Positions 35,131-44,891 of a stretch of DNA of 64,000 bases are shown here, in pieces (position 1 is the first letter of the stretch; the number at the start of each line of letters is the position of its first letter). The translations under genes were made by a program, and so were the position numbers. Source of the DNA: Elysia chlorotica (taxonomy: Eukaryota; Mollusca; Gastropoda; Plakobranchidae). Location of the stretch: NCBI GenBank assembly GCA_003991915.1, contig RQTK01000336.1, positions 285,110 through 349,109 on the forward strand, read 5' to 3'. The notes below the pieces were generated by a model. It made no database searches. It was not told the origin of the DNA and saw nothing but the letters and a program-made list of their open reading frames with translations.

Positions 35131-35208
35131 CTGTCGCAACTCCGGAGTTTCGAGCCGTAGCTCTCCTCAGGCGACGAGCTACGGCTCGAAACTCCGGAGT
35201 CGCGACAG
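35131..35208. repeat. 33-bp-arm inverted repeat (hairpin)
   Basis: The left arm 35131-35163 and right arm 35176-35208 are reverse complements with a single mismatch (an A at 35139 opposite a C in the other arm). They are separated by a 12-base loop TCCTCAGGCGAC. The arms are GC-rich (core TCCGGAGTTTCGAGCCGTAG), unlike the TATC arrays on both sides. It could be a foldback element, a hairpin RNA or the residue of a transposon end. Nothing in the sequence decides between these. Confidence 0.95.
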
Positions 35209-35284
35209 GCAAGTAATTTTATTATTATTATTATAAAATGCTCCTTTTGTCGAGCACTCTACCGACAATGCTGGTATTTTAATC

Positions 35285-35352
35285 AAGTATCTATCTAGCT
35301 ATCTATCTATCTATCTATTTATCTACCTATCTATCTATCTATCTATCTATCT
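35285..35352. repeat. (TATC)n microsatellite
   Basis: Imperfect TATC array with TATT and TACC interruptions. Confidence 0.93.
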
Positions 35353-35674
35353 CTATCTCTCTCACTCAGCAGGTTGTGGGGATCAAACCCGAGTCCCATT
35401 GCTTTGACTGCATGTGTCTTATTTAAGTAACATCCGCAGTACCTATGGTTTCTCTACATAACCTTTTGTTCTGTCCATTCTCTTCCAGATCTGAGTGAGA
35501 CAGTTCCAACAAAACCTAAAGATCTGACTCACTAAACAGCACGTCATAAATCTACGTCTGTACCAGCAACCACTTAGAAGACATCCATCGGGCAATATCG
35601 TTCGGTCTGTTGGGAGATTTTTCACAAGCAACCACTTGTAAGGCTTATTTCTACTAACTTTCACATCTCCAAAA

Positions 35675-36268
35675 ATGGAATCCCAATTATTCGGTTTCCT
35701 CGTGATAGCCAGCGTGTGTGTATGCTCGTGCACATGCGCATCGCTCCAGACCGACAGCAGACGACAAGAAGACATTCAGCACCTGGTCTCGTTGCTAGGT
35801 AAGCTCAAGAACATTGAGAGAGTCAGGCAGCAACAGCATCACCGCAGTCACCACCACTCCAAACAGCAACAACAACAACTCCAAGTTTTACCCGGGCTGG
35901 ACCTGTCTTCCGGGTCTCCATCCTCGTCTGAGTTCCTGCCCTCAGAGGCAAACAAGCCAGACCTCGACTCTCGTGACGTCACCAACACCCTTCTGCTGGG
36001 GTCGGACGGCGACGACCTTGACCTAGATCTCACGGAGGCCGGCGCCGCGGAGGGTCTGCTGGAAGGAGGAAGTAACAGCGCGGGGAGTGTGAGCGCCGTC
36101 GGGAAGAGCAAGCGTCAGGGGGCGTGGTCTTACGATTACGGGCTGGGCGGTGGGCGGTTCGGCAAGAGGAACTACGGCGACTACGGCTACGGGGGCGGGC
36201 GCTTTGGGCGAGACGTGGATCACGTGGACATCACCGATATCAGTGACGCGGACGCCTCAACGTTATAG
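35675..36268 (+). CDS. CCK: Cholecystokinin/sulfakinin-type neuropeptide precursor
   Basis: Encodes a 197-residue prohormone in one open exon. Residues 1-22 are a hydrophobic signal peptide (FGFLVIASVCVCSC), so the product enters the secretory pathway. After a glutamine/histidine-rich and acidic spacer, a dibasic site (KSKR, 144-147) releases QGAWSYDYGLGGGRF (148-162), whose N-terminal Gln can become pyroglutamate. GKR (163-165) supplies the amide and cleavage. NYGDYGYGGGRF (166-177) follows, with GR (178-179) as amidation and monobasic cleavage signal, then an acidic tail. Tyrosines next to aspartate (Y153, Y155) are candidate sulfation sites. The first peptide has the same architecture as the molluscan CCK/sulfakinin peptides known from oyster, which act in feeding and satiety signalling. 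Start chosen at the only Met before the signal peptide. AATAAA at 36431-36436 is a likely polyadenylation signal. 5' untranslated exons are unknown. Confidence 0.93.
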   Translation: MESQLFGFLVIASVCVCSCTCASLQTDSRRQEDIQHLVSLLGKLKNIERVRQQQHHRSHHHSKQQQQQLQVLPGLDLSSGSPSSSEFLPSEANKPDLDSRDVTNTLLLGSDGDDLDLDLTEAGAAEGLLEGGSNSAGSVSAVGKSKRQGAWSYDYGLGGGRFGKRNYGDYGYGGGRFGRDVDHVDITDISDADASTL

Positions 36269-36289
36269 TAATCGTAGTCGAACAGGTCC

Positions 36290-37580
36290 GCGCTGTAGCT
36301 CGATGGCAGTCCGGCCAGTGAGGGTACTACGGGAGATAACTGCCATCAACCAAACAACCCGTCCCCGTCCCCCTCCCACTCCCTTTTTCTCTTTATCCCC
36401 GTTTTATTTTCATTTTCTCTTATGTTCTTTAATAAATACCTGCTCCCAAATCTATATGCCTACAACAAAAACAGTTAAAGATTTTTGAGAAATTATTTAA
36501 AATGCAATGTGCATTCCTTAAAATTGCATGGGCAAAAATAATATTATAAGAAAATTGTCTTTCTGGATGTTTGGGGAAATTTTCCAGAAGCTGCACGAAA
36601 CTTGCTCATTTCGTTTCTCTGTATAGATTTAGCAAACCACCAATACGGTCTTATCAACAGCTGGGTATTCACTCTTCTTTTATTTCCGTAACAAAAATAA
36701 AGTCGTGATTTTTTTTCGTAATAGATTTTTTACTGTGTCATTCTAGGCTTTCGCTATCATTATTAATTGTTTTAGTTTGAGAGTTAATGATTCCTTAACG
36801 CTAAGGCTTAGGTAAGGCTTGAATATGTTAGAGACGATATGTGATCTGTTGCCAGCTTTTACCAGGAGAATAACAACCGCAGGATTCAGAGGGCTCCATG
36901 TTTGATAAATTTTACATGAGTTTCGTTGTCTCTGACTTTCACGTCTCTTATGTACATTAATGCAATGTAGTAGACTTATTTCGATTTGATGTTTCTTTTA
37001 GCCTCTTTGTTTTTAATTTTTATTGACCATGCCGGTATTTTTATTTTTTTACCAGATGATTAAACTCTGGAAGAGATGGTTGGTTTATTATTGATTACTT
37101 TTATTATAATTTCTCGATGCATTGAAAGTTTCTCCTGCCTGCTTGGTGATACTGAAAACCTCAATATCGTTCTATATTCCAGCATGGGATTGTGAGGTTG
37201 TTGTTTCCGTTCTTCTTTATTTCTTTTTCTTTTTTATTTGTTTTTAGATAAGGTCAGAAACTTAAGAAACAAGATATGGACATGGATGAATTTATCAAAG
37301 TTTTCGCCCCGCCCTGTGAAAACATCACGATCTAAACATATAAATCAAGTTCTCTCTGTCCCGTTGCTTCATCAAAAGTCTTTCTCGTCCTCTGATTTTC
37401 TAGGTCACTCATTTTTTCCTGTTTTATTTTTTTCAACTTATGCCATATAATTTTTTTCGTAAAGAAAAAGCATCAACAAATACGGCCTGTCTGTAAGCGT
37501 TTTCTCTGCAACTGAATAAAACAAGGACCTACCCCAGTTCTGGTCTTCTTTTTTTTGTCTCTTTTTCTGTGTACGCTGTG
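36290..37580. other. CCK 3' UTR, then no recognised gene
   Basis: Positions 36269 to about 36460 are the probable 3' UTR, with AATAAA at 36431. Beyond it the sequence is AT-rich and shows no exon or named repeat. Confidence 0.5.
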
Positions 37581-37584
<4 letters not shown>

Positions 37585-37628
<44 letters not shown>

Positions 37629-37645
37629 TGTGTGTGTGTGTGTGA
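37585..37645. repeat. (GA)n then (GT)n microsatellite
   Basis: About 20 GA units are followed directly by about 9 GT units. Confidence 0.95.
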
Positions 37646-37754
37646 GTGACGGATTCTGTGAGTGAATGATTGTGTGTGGAAGTTTTTTGAACAGACTCAT
37701 TGTTAGTTTGTTGCACTACATTAGATTCGTGTATTGGTTTCTTCATCTCCAGCC

Positions 37755-37905
37755 TCAGCAACTGGGATATATCGTGGTTGCGGCCCAAGACTAATGGCTG
37801 ACAACTATAAGTGGTATCACACAAAAACACTTGCTTTTTGTCTCAGCTGGTTGCACTATACTGACACCGACCCAACCAGTAGAGGACAAAGTCCGACAAA
37901 TAATT
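37755..37905 (-). mobile_element. Diverged SINE fragment
   Basis: Minus-strand body: GCGGCCCAAGACTAATGGCT, TTTTGTCTCAGCTGGTTGCA, CTATACTGACACCGACCC and AACCAGTAGAGGACAAA, in family order. Confidence 0.75.
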
Positions 37906-38019
37906 TAATGTGTTCGATTGTGTGCTCGATCCAGGCTCTCCCGAATGGAAGGCCAAAGCTCTACAAAGTAAGCAGTCTTCCCCCACGTCTCAAAGACAGT
38001 AGATCATCAATCTGGGAAA

Positions 38020-38150
38020 TTGAGGTATGAGACAGCCCTGCTCAGGAAGTCCTGGTTCTGTACCATGACCAGGTCGTCTTTGCTGTTTACAGGTTGGCTC
38101 GATGTAAGTGTGATGTGACCGGCTGAGAAATTAATAGTCAGACGTTCTTG
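38020..38150 (+). mobile_element. Diverged SINE fragment
   Basis: GTTTACAGGTTGGCTCGATG, TAAGTGTGATGTGACCGGCT, GAGAAATTAATAGTCAGACG. The body is joined to a decayed head, with an internal deletion of the middle of the element. Confidence 0.7.
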
Positions 38151-38837
38151 TATCCCTTCTTGGCCTATGTACATGAAAAGTGTTAGACTGTAGTTTTGAG
38201 ACACTTCATCGCAATAAACACCCGAACTTCTCTCGTCATGTTTTAGATAGATTTAACATTGGTTTTCCAAACAAACATGGCCCTGGTCATAATGCTGTGG
38301 CGCCAGGCTGAAGGACTTATAGGATCATCCTTGGGGGATCTTGAAGACATTAGACTAGCAAAGAGGGAAAATTTCTCTTCGATCATTGATCTTTTTAAAA
38401 ATATTTGGTTGGTTTATCATCTATGGTCCTGTACGTGTGTGTGTGTGCCCAAACCCAAGAAATATGTGGTGCTCGTAAGTCTAAATCATACACAAATCAT
38501 TCCACCCCACAATATCCTAGGAAAGATCATCAGTTCAGCCTCTCCAGCCTCATACAATAGCAGGGATTTAGTTGTCATTACTCAGAGCATATCCGGTTAG
38601 CTCACGAATATAATACGGGAGGTTAAATGCATTGTACGCTATGGGTTTCTTTGAATGTGAAAAACGAAACTGCATTTTCTTAGAACTGAAGTATGACAAT
38701 TGCCGGGCTTACCTAGCAAACACCATCATCAGCGTCTCTTAAAAAGCTTTGTGAAATGGAACATGGCCAAGATTACACTTGGAATAAGCGAAGTTAGACG
38801 GAGTTTGGGGATTTCCAAGGAAATGTGTAGAGCGTGG
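38151..38837. other. No recognised feature
   Basis: Unassigned. An open frame at 38259-38600 (+) has no family resemblance I can name. Confidence 0.4.
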
Positions 38838-39045
38838 TGACCCAAGAGTAGAGCGGGTGGCTTCTAATCAGAAGGTCGCGGGTTCAATCCAGCGAGGGCT
38901 ACTTCTTCATTTTCCTCCTGGTGGGGTCGGTGTAAGTATAATTGTGACTAGCCAAGTTGGGCATTCAGCCGGCTGGGTGGCTGTCGCTGTATTTGGATCG
39001 TTCCTGAGAATCTAGGAGACGTTAAAGTTCGGAGAGAACAGTCAA
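38838..39045 (+). mobile_element. SINE with well-preserved tRNA-like head
   Basis: CCCAAGAGTAGAGCGGGTGG (A-box region), an anticodon-arm-like CTTCTAATCAGAAG and GCGGGTTCAATCC (B box) form a good tRNA-like 5' part. GGGGTCGGTGTAAGTATAAT and GAGACGTTAAAG then mark body and tail. The middle of the body is replaced by unrelated sequence. Confidence 0.8.
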
Positions 39046-39309
39046 AACCGTTATTCTCCTGAAGACAATCGTGATATGTGTCACAGTATGTTTTCTATCA
39101 AGTTTAGATCTATCACTTTATGTGATAGTATCTCTTGTGTGGGGGATAGTAGACGGTCAAATATCTAGATCTTTCAAGAGAACTGCTGACGGCTGCGTGT
39201 TTGTGGGCAAACAAGGGAATACTTTTATGGAATATTATAGATCACAATATGTTGCAGTCTGAGTATATAGGGTAGGTGAATATGTGTCTGTGTGTGTGTG
39301 GAAGGGGGG

Positions 39310-39440
39310 GGAGGGGGCTGGTGGTAAAGCGATGTATTGGGTTCGCGGTTCGAACCCCGCTCCAGCCATCTTGCTTCCAGTGAGTGGTCAAGTCCTGGGT
39401 ACACCGCTCTGGGGTTCCGTCGCAGGGTAGGAACTTTTTT
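39310..39440 (+). mobile_element. tRNA-like SINE head with near-complete acceptor stem
   Basis: GGCTGG near 39316 can pair with CCAGCC near 39362. GCGGTTCGAACCCCGC is a perfect T-arm and B box, and TGGTGGTAAAGCG an A box. The D and anticodon arms are shortened (about 57 nt in all), so a functional tRNA is unlikely. Trailing sequence resembles a SINE body of another subfamily. Confidence 0.55.
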
Positions 39441-39734
39441 TTTGACGTAGGAGACAGTTTCACACTCTCTGAGCAAAGATTACCCTGAAATAGCAAACTG
39501 TCCGTGATGTGTTTTGGTTGCAGTGACTGCCTCTTGCATTGTAACAAAACACATACCAGGAGACCAGTCTGGAAAATTGTTGACATTCGCACTTTTCTTA
39601 CATTGAGTTGGCTCAGGTGTTGGAATTTTTTGTTGGTGTTTGCTCTGTCTGTTGTTTGTTTGTTCATGTTAATGTTGTTGTTGACGGTGTTTTGTTAGTG
39701 CTGTTGTTCTTTTTGTTGTTGTTGTTTTTCTTGT

Positions 39735-39885
<151 letters not shown>

Positions 39886-40399
39886 TTGTAGGTTTGCTTG
39901 CTTTTTGTTGTTGCTGTTGTTTTTTGTTTTTTTTTTTTCTTTTGTTTTGTTTGTTTGCTTTTTGTCGTTTGTTGTTTTTTTTTTATGTTTTTGAATTTTT
40001 TTTTGTTTTGTTGTTCTTTTTTTTTTTGGGGGGGTGATCTTTGGAGGAAAATAAAAAGTACATCGTAACAGCATATTAAGCGCTGTGTCTTCTTTTGTTG
40101 ATGTTCTTGACACACCCATAATTATAATTAAAATGTGTGCTAATGCGATGTGCGTTGTAGACATGGCGGTCCAAGTCATAACATGATTGTATTCTGTACA
40201 AGGGAAGCTACCTTTAAAATCACAGTGCAGCGTTGGATTACATTCCTACCTCCCTTGCATGAGGAAGTAATTTGTCAGACGGTGGGATGTTTTGTTAGAT
40301 TTCTATTCATTTCTTGTTTTGTTTTGTTTTTTGCGTTTTGTTTGTTTTTTTAGTTTTTTGTTTGTTTTTTTGTTTGTTTTTTTTAATGTTTTTGGATGC

Positions 40400-40463
<64 letters not shown>

Positions 40464-40487
40464 GCTGTTGTTGTCGTTGTTGTTGTA
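40400..40487. repeat. (TTG)n microsatellite, ~28 units
   Basis: TTG array lying just downstream of the ependymin-related gene's 3' end. Confidence 0.97.
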
Positions 40488-40553
40488 TTGTGTGTGCACT
40501 GAAAGAGTTTGAAAATAAAAACAAACAAAAATAAGTACAGAGTCAACTTACGT

Positions 40554-40559
40554 TTTAAT
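40554..40559 (-). terminator. Probable polyadenylation signal of ependymin-related gene
   Basis: ATTAAA on the minus strand, about 90 nt after the stop codon at 40650-40652. No AATAAA is closer. Confidence 0.4.
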
Positions 40560-40649
40560 CCCATTTTTGTTTTTTGTTTATGTTTTTTTTCTCTTCCTCC
40601 GGCGTAAGAGAGAGGGGGAGAGAGAGGCAGAAAGAGAGAGTAAAAGAGT

Positions 40650-43600
40650 TTACAACTCGTAGTTGTAGCAACTGTCAGGGATGGCGAAGATGCCCGAGTC
40701 GGTGATGGCTGAGCTGAAGTTGAAGTAGGTCACCGAGTTTTGCCCGTCTAGTCAGGGAGGAGAAACAATAGTACACAACATTTTAATTGAACTATGCAAT
40801 GGGAATTTTTTTTTTTTTTTTTTTTTTTTTTGCATTTTGGACATAATTAAATTATATAGAACATAATTACATTTTAATTGAGGTGTTCAGTGGCAGTTTT
40901 TACATTTTAGGCATACTTTTATTATAAAGTACACAATAACATTTTAATTTGAGGTATATAGTAGCAGTTTTCATATTTTAAACATGAAACATTTTTTCAT
41001 AAACGGCGACGGATCCCCGAAAAAAGATGCCCAAGAGAATCCAATCAAGAGGAAAAGAGGAGACCTGATCTGGAGTTGAACCCGGGATCTTTGAATAGAA
41101 GCCGGTTGGTGCTAGCAATTGAGCTACAGCTACATTTTCTTTTAAGTTTAGTCTAAGCCTCTTGATTCCCTGTGGAGCATAGGGCCGCCGCAAATCCCCT
41201 CCACATAACTCGGTTCTGGCTAGTCCCCTTCAGTTCGGCCCATTCAATACCAGCGGCTTTTATCTCAACACCGAGACATAGATCAAAAAGCGTAAAATAA
41301 ATGGGACTGGATTGGTCACACAATTCGAAAGCCTGTATCCAACATAACAAGACAAGCCCTGGAGTGGAACATCCAATGCAAACGCAAGGTTGGACACCCG
41401 AAGCAGACGTGGCGGCGTAGCACTGAGGCAGAAGTAAAAGCGGCCGATACCACATGTGCCGAGCTGAAGAGGATCGATCAAAATTGAGTCCAGTGGAGGG
41501 GAGTTGTTGCGACAAAGAATCAAGGGTCTTAAACTAAACTGACTACATTTTCTCGCGGATGGGGCCCAAAATGACTATAATAATGGTGACAGTAAGTACT
41601 GCCACACATTGGACAGTACACAGATACCAGGTCTCGCACCTTGTGGAATAACAACAACGCTACTTTTTTGTGGTTATCCTGGCTGTTATTTTTGGAAACC
41701 TCGACTGTCACTCAAAATCGCAATGTTACTGTTCTGTGAGCGATCTCTGCAGCGATGGGGCCCAAAATGACGATAATAATGGTGACAGTAAGTATTGCCA
41801 CACAGAGGCTGTGCATAGCCTTGTAGAGACAGTTCTAAAAGGACATTGGACAGTACACAGATACCAGTCTCCTGTCTCAGCCAACGAGGGGAGGGGGCGC
41901 GGTAGCCCTGCGGTAAAACATCAGCTCTCGACACAGAAGGTCTGTGGCTCGAGCCCCTCTAACGATTTCCTCCCCTATGTGGGTTGGTATCAATATAATG
42001 TGACCGGCTGAGACAGGAGCTATAACATTCCCGTGTGTGGCAGCACATAAAATTGTCAGACGTTCAGTCGTGAGGTCCGTATACATTACAGCCTAGTATA
42101 CAGTGCTGATGTTGGACAATACAACAAACAAACAAAGCCTCAGCGAGTCAACGATACAAGAGCCAGGCAGGTTACCTGGGGAGATCTTCTCGAAGATGGA
42201 GCTGGGGTCGTGCAGGGAGTAGAGCAGGGTGGCGCCATCTACGTTGTGGAACATCCAGGCGTCGCCGTGCTTGCTAGACACAGGTTTCGCCGTGCCTGGG
42301 GAGGGTCGGGGCGGAGGGAGGGGTGAGAGAGTGACGGAAAATGAGGGAAATGGAGGAGAATGAGGGAGTGAGGATAAGGAAAGGTAAGTGAGCGTGGGGG
42401 ATGGTGAAGGGTTGGGGGTAAAGGAGGGTGAGGGTTGAGGGCAAGGGAGTGCAAGGAAGGGTGAGAGAGTGAGGTTAAGGGAGTGTGGGGGAGGGTGTGG
42501 GAGGGTGAAGGGGTTACGGCAAGGGAGGGTGTGGGTGGGTGGGTGAACGAGTAAGGGTACATGGTGGTGAGGAAAATAAATTATCCGTGACGCTTGTATA
42601 ATGTCCATTCCATCTACATTTAGACAAAGAGCGCAAGATTCGTGCCGATCCAAGAAAAATCTCCCAGAGTGGATCTCTTCAAGCTCGCACCTTGTGGAAT
42701 AACAACAACGCTACTTTTTTGTGGTGATCCTGGCTGTTATTTTTGGAAGCCTCAGCTGTAACTCAAACACGCAATGGTACTGTTCTGTGAGCGATCTCTG
42801 GTGTCTGGGGCTGGCGACTTGTTTAGCAGTAGTACACCAAATGACTCTTGGTACAGCTGTGCTAACCCTAACAGGTTGAGCTGCCATAGTGTCAGGCCTG
42901 CTGATAATTATGGGAGAGGATACCGCTGTTTCATGTTAAAGTCAAAATCACTGTTGTTGCTGGTATTTCTAACCAAAATTTCCCTTGTGTATGAATAAAG
43001 GTTTATCTAATCTTAGTTTGGCTTATCTTATCTTATCTTACCTCGTCTTATCTTAGCTCAGCGTATCTTAGCTTATCATATCTTACCCACCAGGCACACA
43101 TTTCGGGAAGTCCATGTTCTTGTCGATGTTGTACACGTCGCAGCGTGTCGGCTCTATGTCATACCTCTTGGCGTCTTCAGTGGACTGTTAGAATTTTGAG
43201 GTAAAAACAGTTACTGCGACAACGAGGATAAAGTTTGTCTTACTGCAATAACAAGGATTGGTTTTGAGTTACTGTCATAACAAGACTCAATGTTGGTATA
43301 CTGCAATAACAAGGCTCAATTTAGAGTTACTGTAATAGCAAGGCTAAAGCTTGACTTACCGCAGTGACAAGGCTCATTTTTTTACCTACAGCAATAACAA
43401 GGCCTAATTTTTAGTTACTGCAACAACAAGGATCAATTTTGAGTTATTGCAATAACTCACTGCAATCAAAAAGCTCAATGTTTGCACGATTTGAATTGTA
43501 GAGGGGAAAACTTAAGGATATAATAAAATTCGTAAAATAATGATGGTCCTATCTCAGTCAGTCAAATTATACTGACGCCGACCCATCCATTTACGGGGGC

Positions 43601-44698
43601 CAAAACCAAACAAATACATCGTTGCAGATCGTGAGATTCGAACTGCGGACTTCCTGATCTGGAGACCAACGCTCTAAGAACATCGGCTTCCGACGCAAAA
43701 GGTCCGGGTTCGAGTCCTGGCGATTGGGTTTAATGTGACTGGTTGAGACAGAAGTCATGGTATCCTCACCCTGTCTCGTGTGTGGCAGCACATAAAATAG
43801 TCAGACGTCAGACTTCGGGTCCGTCCACAATATAGGATATATAGTGCTGATGTTGGAAGTTAAACCAACTGAACAACATCAACACCCCCCCCCCCTTTCC
43901 GGATGCGAAATAAGCAATATGAATATATGCCTACTCACGAAATCTTTGACCATCCTGAAGAGATCTCGCTTCATGCCAAAGAAGCGTTTGTTGTAGTCCA
44001 AGGCCTCTACGGACTGGCGCTGTGGGACGTTTAATCAGGACACATTGAGGGGATCGCCAAAACAATTGGCATGTTTTTATTTTTTTTGCAAATCTTACCA
44101 TTGGGCTGGATAACTTGTTTACGATTTCTTTATTCTTGTGTTCGTGAAGTCTCATCCTCTCTTTTTTGTTTCAGTCTCTTTTGTCTCTCTCTCTGTCTCT
44201 CTCTCTCTGTCTCTCTGTCTGTCTCTCAATGTCTCTCTCCTCTGTGCCTCTCTCTCTGCCTGTCTTTCTCTGCCTCGCTCCTCTCTCCCTGTCTCTCTCT
44301 ATCTCTGTCTGTGCCTCTCTTTCCTTTTTCTTTATGCATGGTCGGATGATAATCAACTATTTTTAACGACCACTTCTGCTAACTTAAGTAGCAACAGACA
44401 AGGAGGAACATAATGAAAATATTTTTCTCTACATAATACATGCATCAAGAACAACAGCAACAGAATCAGCAGTACCAATATTAACAAGAAACCAAAACAG
44501 TAACAAAATAAAATGTAGACACAAGAAAGATAGAGAGATAACACACACAGAGAGGGGGGGGAGACAAAGGGAGATAAGGAGAGATAGAGGGTTTGTTTAT
44601 TTGTTTTTACGGCATGCCAGCACCGTAACAGCTAGATCTATATTGTAGTGTATTGTAGAGAGAAGGTGTGTGTGGAGAGGAGGTAGGGAGAGAGAGAC

Positions 44699-44760
<62 letters not shown>

Positions 44761-44891
44761 CAGCGTACCCCTTTCGTGTCCCTGCCCATGAACTGGATCT
44801 GGGAGGGCAGACATGGTTTCTGCGCAGGCTGACCATGAGCAGTCAGTGACGTCACAGCCAAGGTCACCAGGAGGAAGGTGGCGCAACTCAT
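40650..44891 (-). CDS. Ependymin-related secreted protein
   Basis: Five exons on the minus strand: 44891-44769, 44019-43939, 43184-43091, 42295-42176, 40747-40650. All introns have GT...AG ends and the phases agree (0, 0, 1, 1), giving 171 residues. Residues 1-20 form a signal peptide (ATFLLVTLAVTSL). The mature N-terminus has CLPSQIQFMGRD, the Cys-x-Pro/x-GR start of ependymins. EALDYNKRFFGM (46-57) and YDIEPTRCDVYNID (76-89) match the family core. FNFSSAITDSGIFAIPDSC (148-166) matches the C-terminal DPS-F-x-P-x-C segment and carries an N-glycosylation site (N149). Ependymin-related proteins are secreted or lysosomal ligand-binding proteins abundant in molluscs. The protein is somewhat short and lacks the usual Cys before the last exon. 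A missed exon in intron 4 (phase 1) or true divergence could explain this. Exon 1 is followed within 10 bp by a GA/CT array. Confidence 0.85.
40806..40831. repeat. Poly-T run in ependymin intron 4
   Basis: About 26 T residues on the plus strand. Its neighbourhood repeats ACATTTTAATTGAGGTGTTC-like sequence about every 60-70 bp up to 40980. Confidence 0.9.
40985..41130 (-). mobile_element. tRNA-like SINE head or tRNA pseudogene
   Basis: On the minus strand, GTAGCTCAATTGCTAGCACC (A box) and CCCGGGTTCAACTCC (B box) are spaced as in a tRNA. The anticodon-arm sequence between them pairs poorly. It ends in AATCCAATCAAGAGG-type sequence that is not the main SINE body. Confidence 0.6.
41155..41525. 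pseudogene. Two LINE 3' ends in inverted orientation
   Basis: Minus strand 41270-41155 encodes EIKAAGIEWAELKGTSQNRV. Plus strand 41272-41525 encodes a degraded version of the same C-terminus (IKKRKINGTGLVTQ, then KRPIPHVPS). Both correspond to the last part of the LINE family at 14431 and 61888 (IKKRNWGWIGHTLRK...AELRRTSQNRVRW). The two fragments therefore form a diverged inverted pair inside ependymin intron 4. Confidence 0.8.
41540..41880 (+). repeat. Tandemly repeated intronic segment
   Basis: GATGGGGCCCAAAATGAC plus ATAATAATGGTGACAGTAAG occurs at 41558 and again at 41755, and GGACAGTACACAGATACCAG occurs at 41611 and 41849. Between them lies a block (41633-41752) that recurs at 42683-42798. 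Confidence 0.88.
41890..42138 (+). mobile_element. Near-full-length SINE
   Basis: The head has CGGTAGCCCTGCGGTAAAAC (A box) and GTGGCTCGAGCCCC (B-box region). The body has GTGGGTTGGTATCAATATAA, TGTGACCGGCTGAGACAGG, GTGTGGCAGCACATAAAATT and GTCAGACGTTCAGTC, with tail GTGCTGATGTTGGAC. It lies in ependymin intron 4. Confidence 0.9.
42300..42570. repeat. Purine-rich degenerate minisatellite
   Basis: GGGAGGGTGAGAGAGTGA, GGGAGTGAGG and GGGAGGGTGTGG variants recur throughout the first 270 bp of intron 3. Confidence 0.8.
42683..43090 (+). repeat. Dispersed repeat ending in polyadenylation-like signal and (CTTAT)n
   Basis: 42683-42798 is about 90% identical to 41633-41752 (CTCGCACCTTGTGGAATAAC ... 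CTGTTCTGTGAGCGATC). The sequence then runs to GTATGAATAAAGG (43000) and ends in CTTATCTTATCTTATC pentanucleotide repeats. That 3' structure resembles a retroposed element. An open frame at 42774-42998 has no named family. Confidence 0.7.
43207..43480. repeat. Minisatellite, ~37-bp unit, ~7 copies
   Basis: GTTACTGCAATAACAAGG plus CTCAATTTTGA recurs with substitutions in ependymin intron 2. Confidence 0.9.
43555..43882. mobile_element. Head-to-head SINE pair
   Basis: 43555-43680 is a minus-strand head and body start (AATTATACTGACGCCGACCC, GAGATTCGAACTGCGGAC as B box). From about 43681 a plus-strand copy follows: CGACGCAAAAGGTCCGGGTT, GGTTCGAGTCC near 43712 as B box, TAATGTGACTGGTTGAGACA, TGTGTGGCAGCACATAAAAT, TGATGTTGGAAGTTAAACC. 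The two tRNA-like heads face each other. Confidence 0.87.
44165..44335. repeat. Pyrimidine-rich CT/CTGT tract
   Basis: Imperfect TCTCTCTGTC repeats in ependymin intron 1. Confidence 0.9.
44700..44757. repeat. (GA)n microsatellite in ependymin intron 1
   Basis: GA array of about 26 units that begins only about 10 bp inside the intron (as TC on the coding strand). Confidence 0.95.

Noticed and set aside
36150-36488. Overlapping plus-strand frame in the neuropeptide gene's alternate frame
   Set aside because: Shadow of the CCK coding sequence, extending into the 3' UTR.
39310-39370. Possible genuine tRNA gene
   Set aside because: Good acceptor and T-arm pairing, but only about 57 nt with D and anticodon arms shortened, so a SINE head is more likely.
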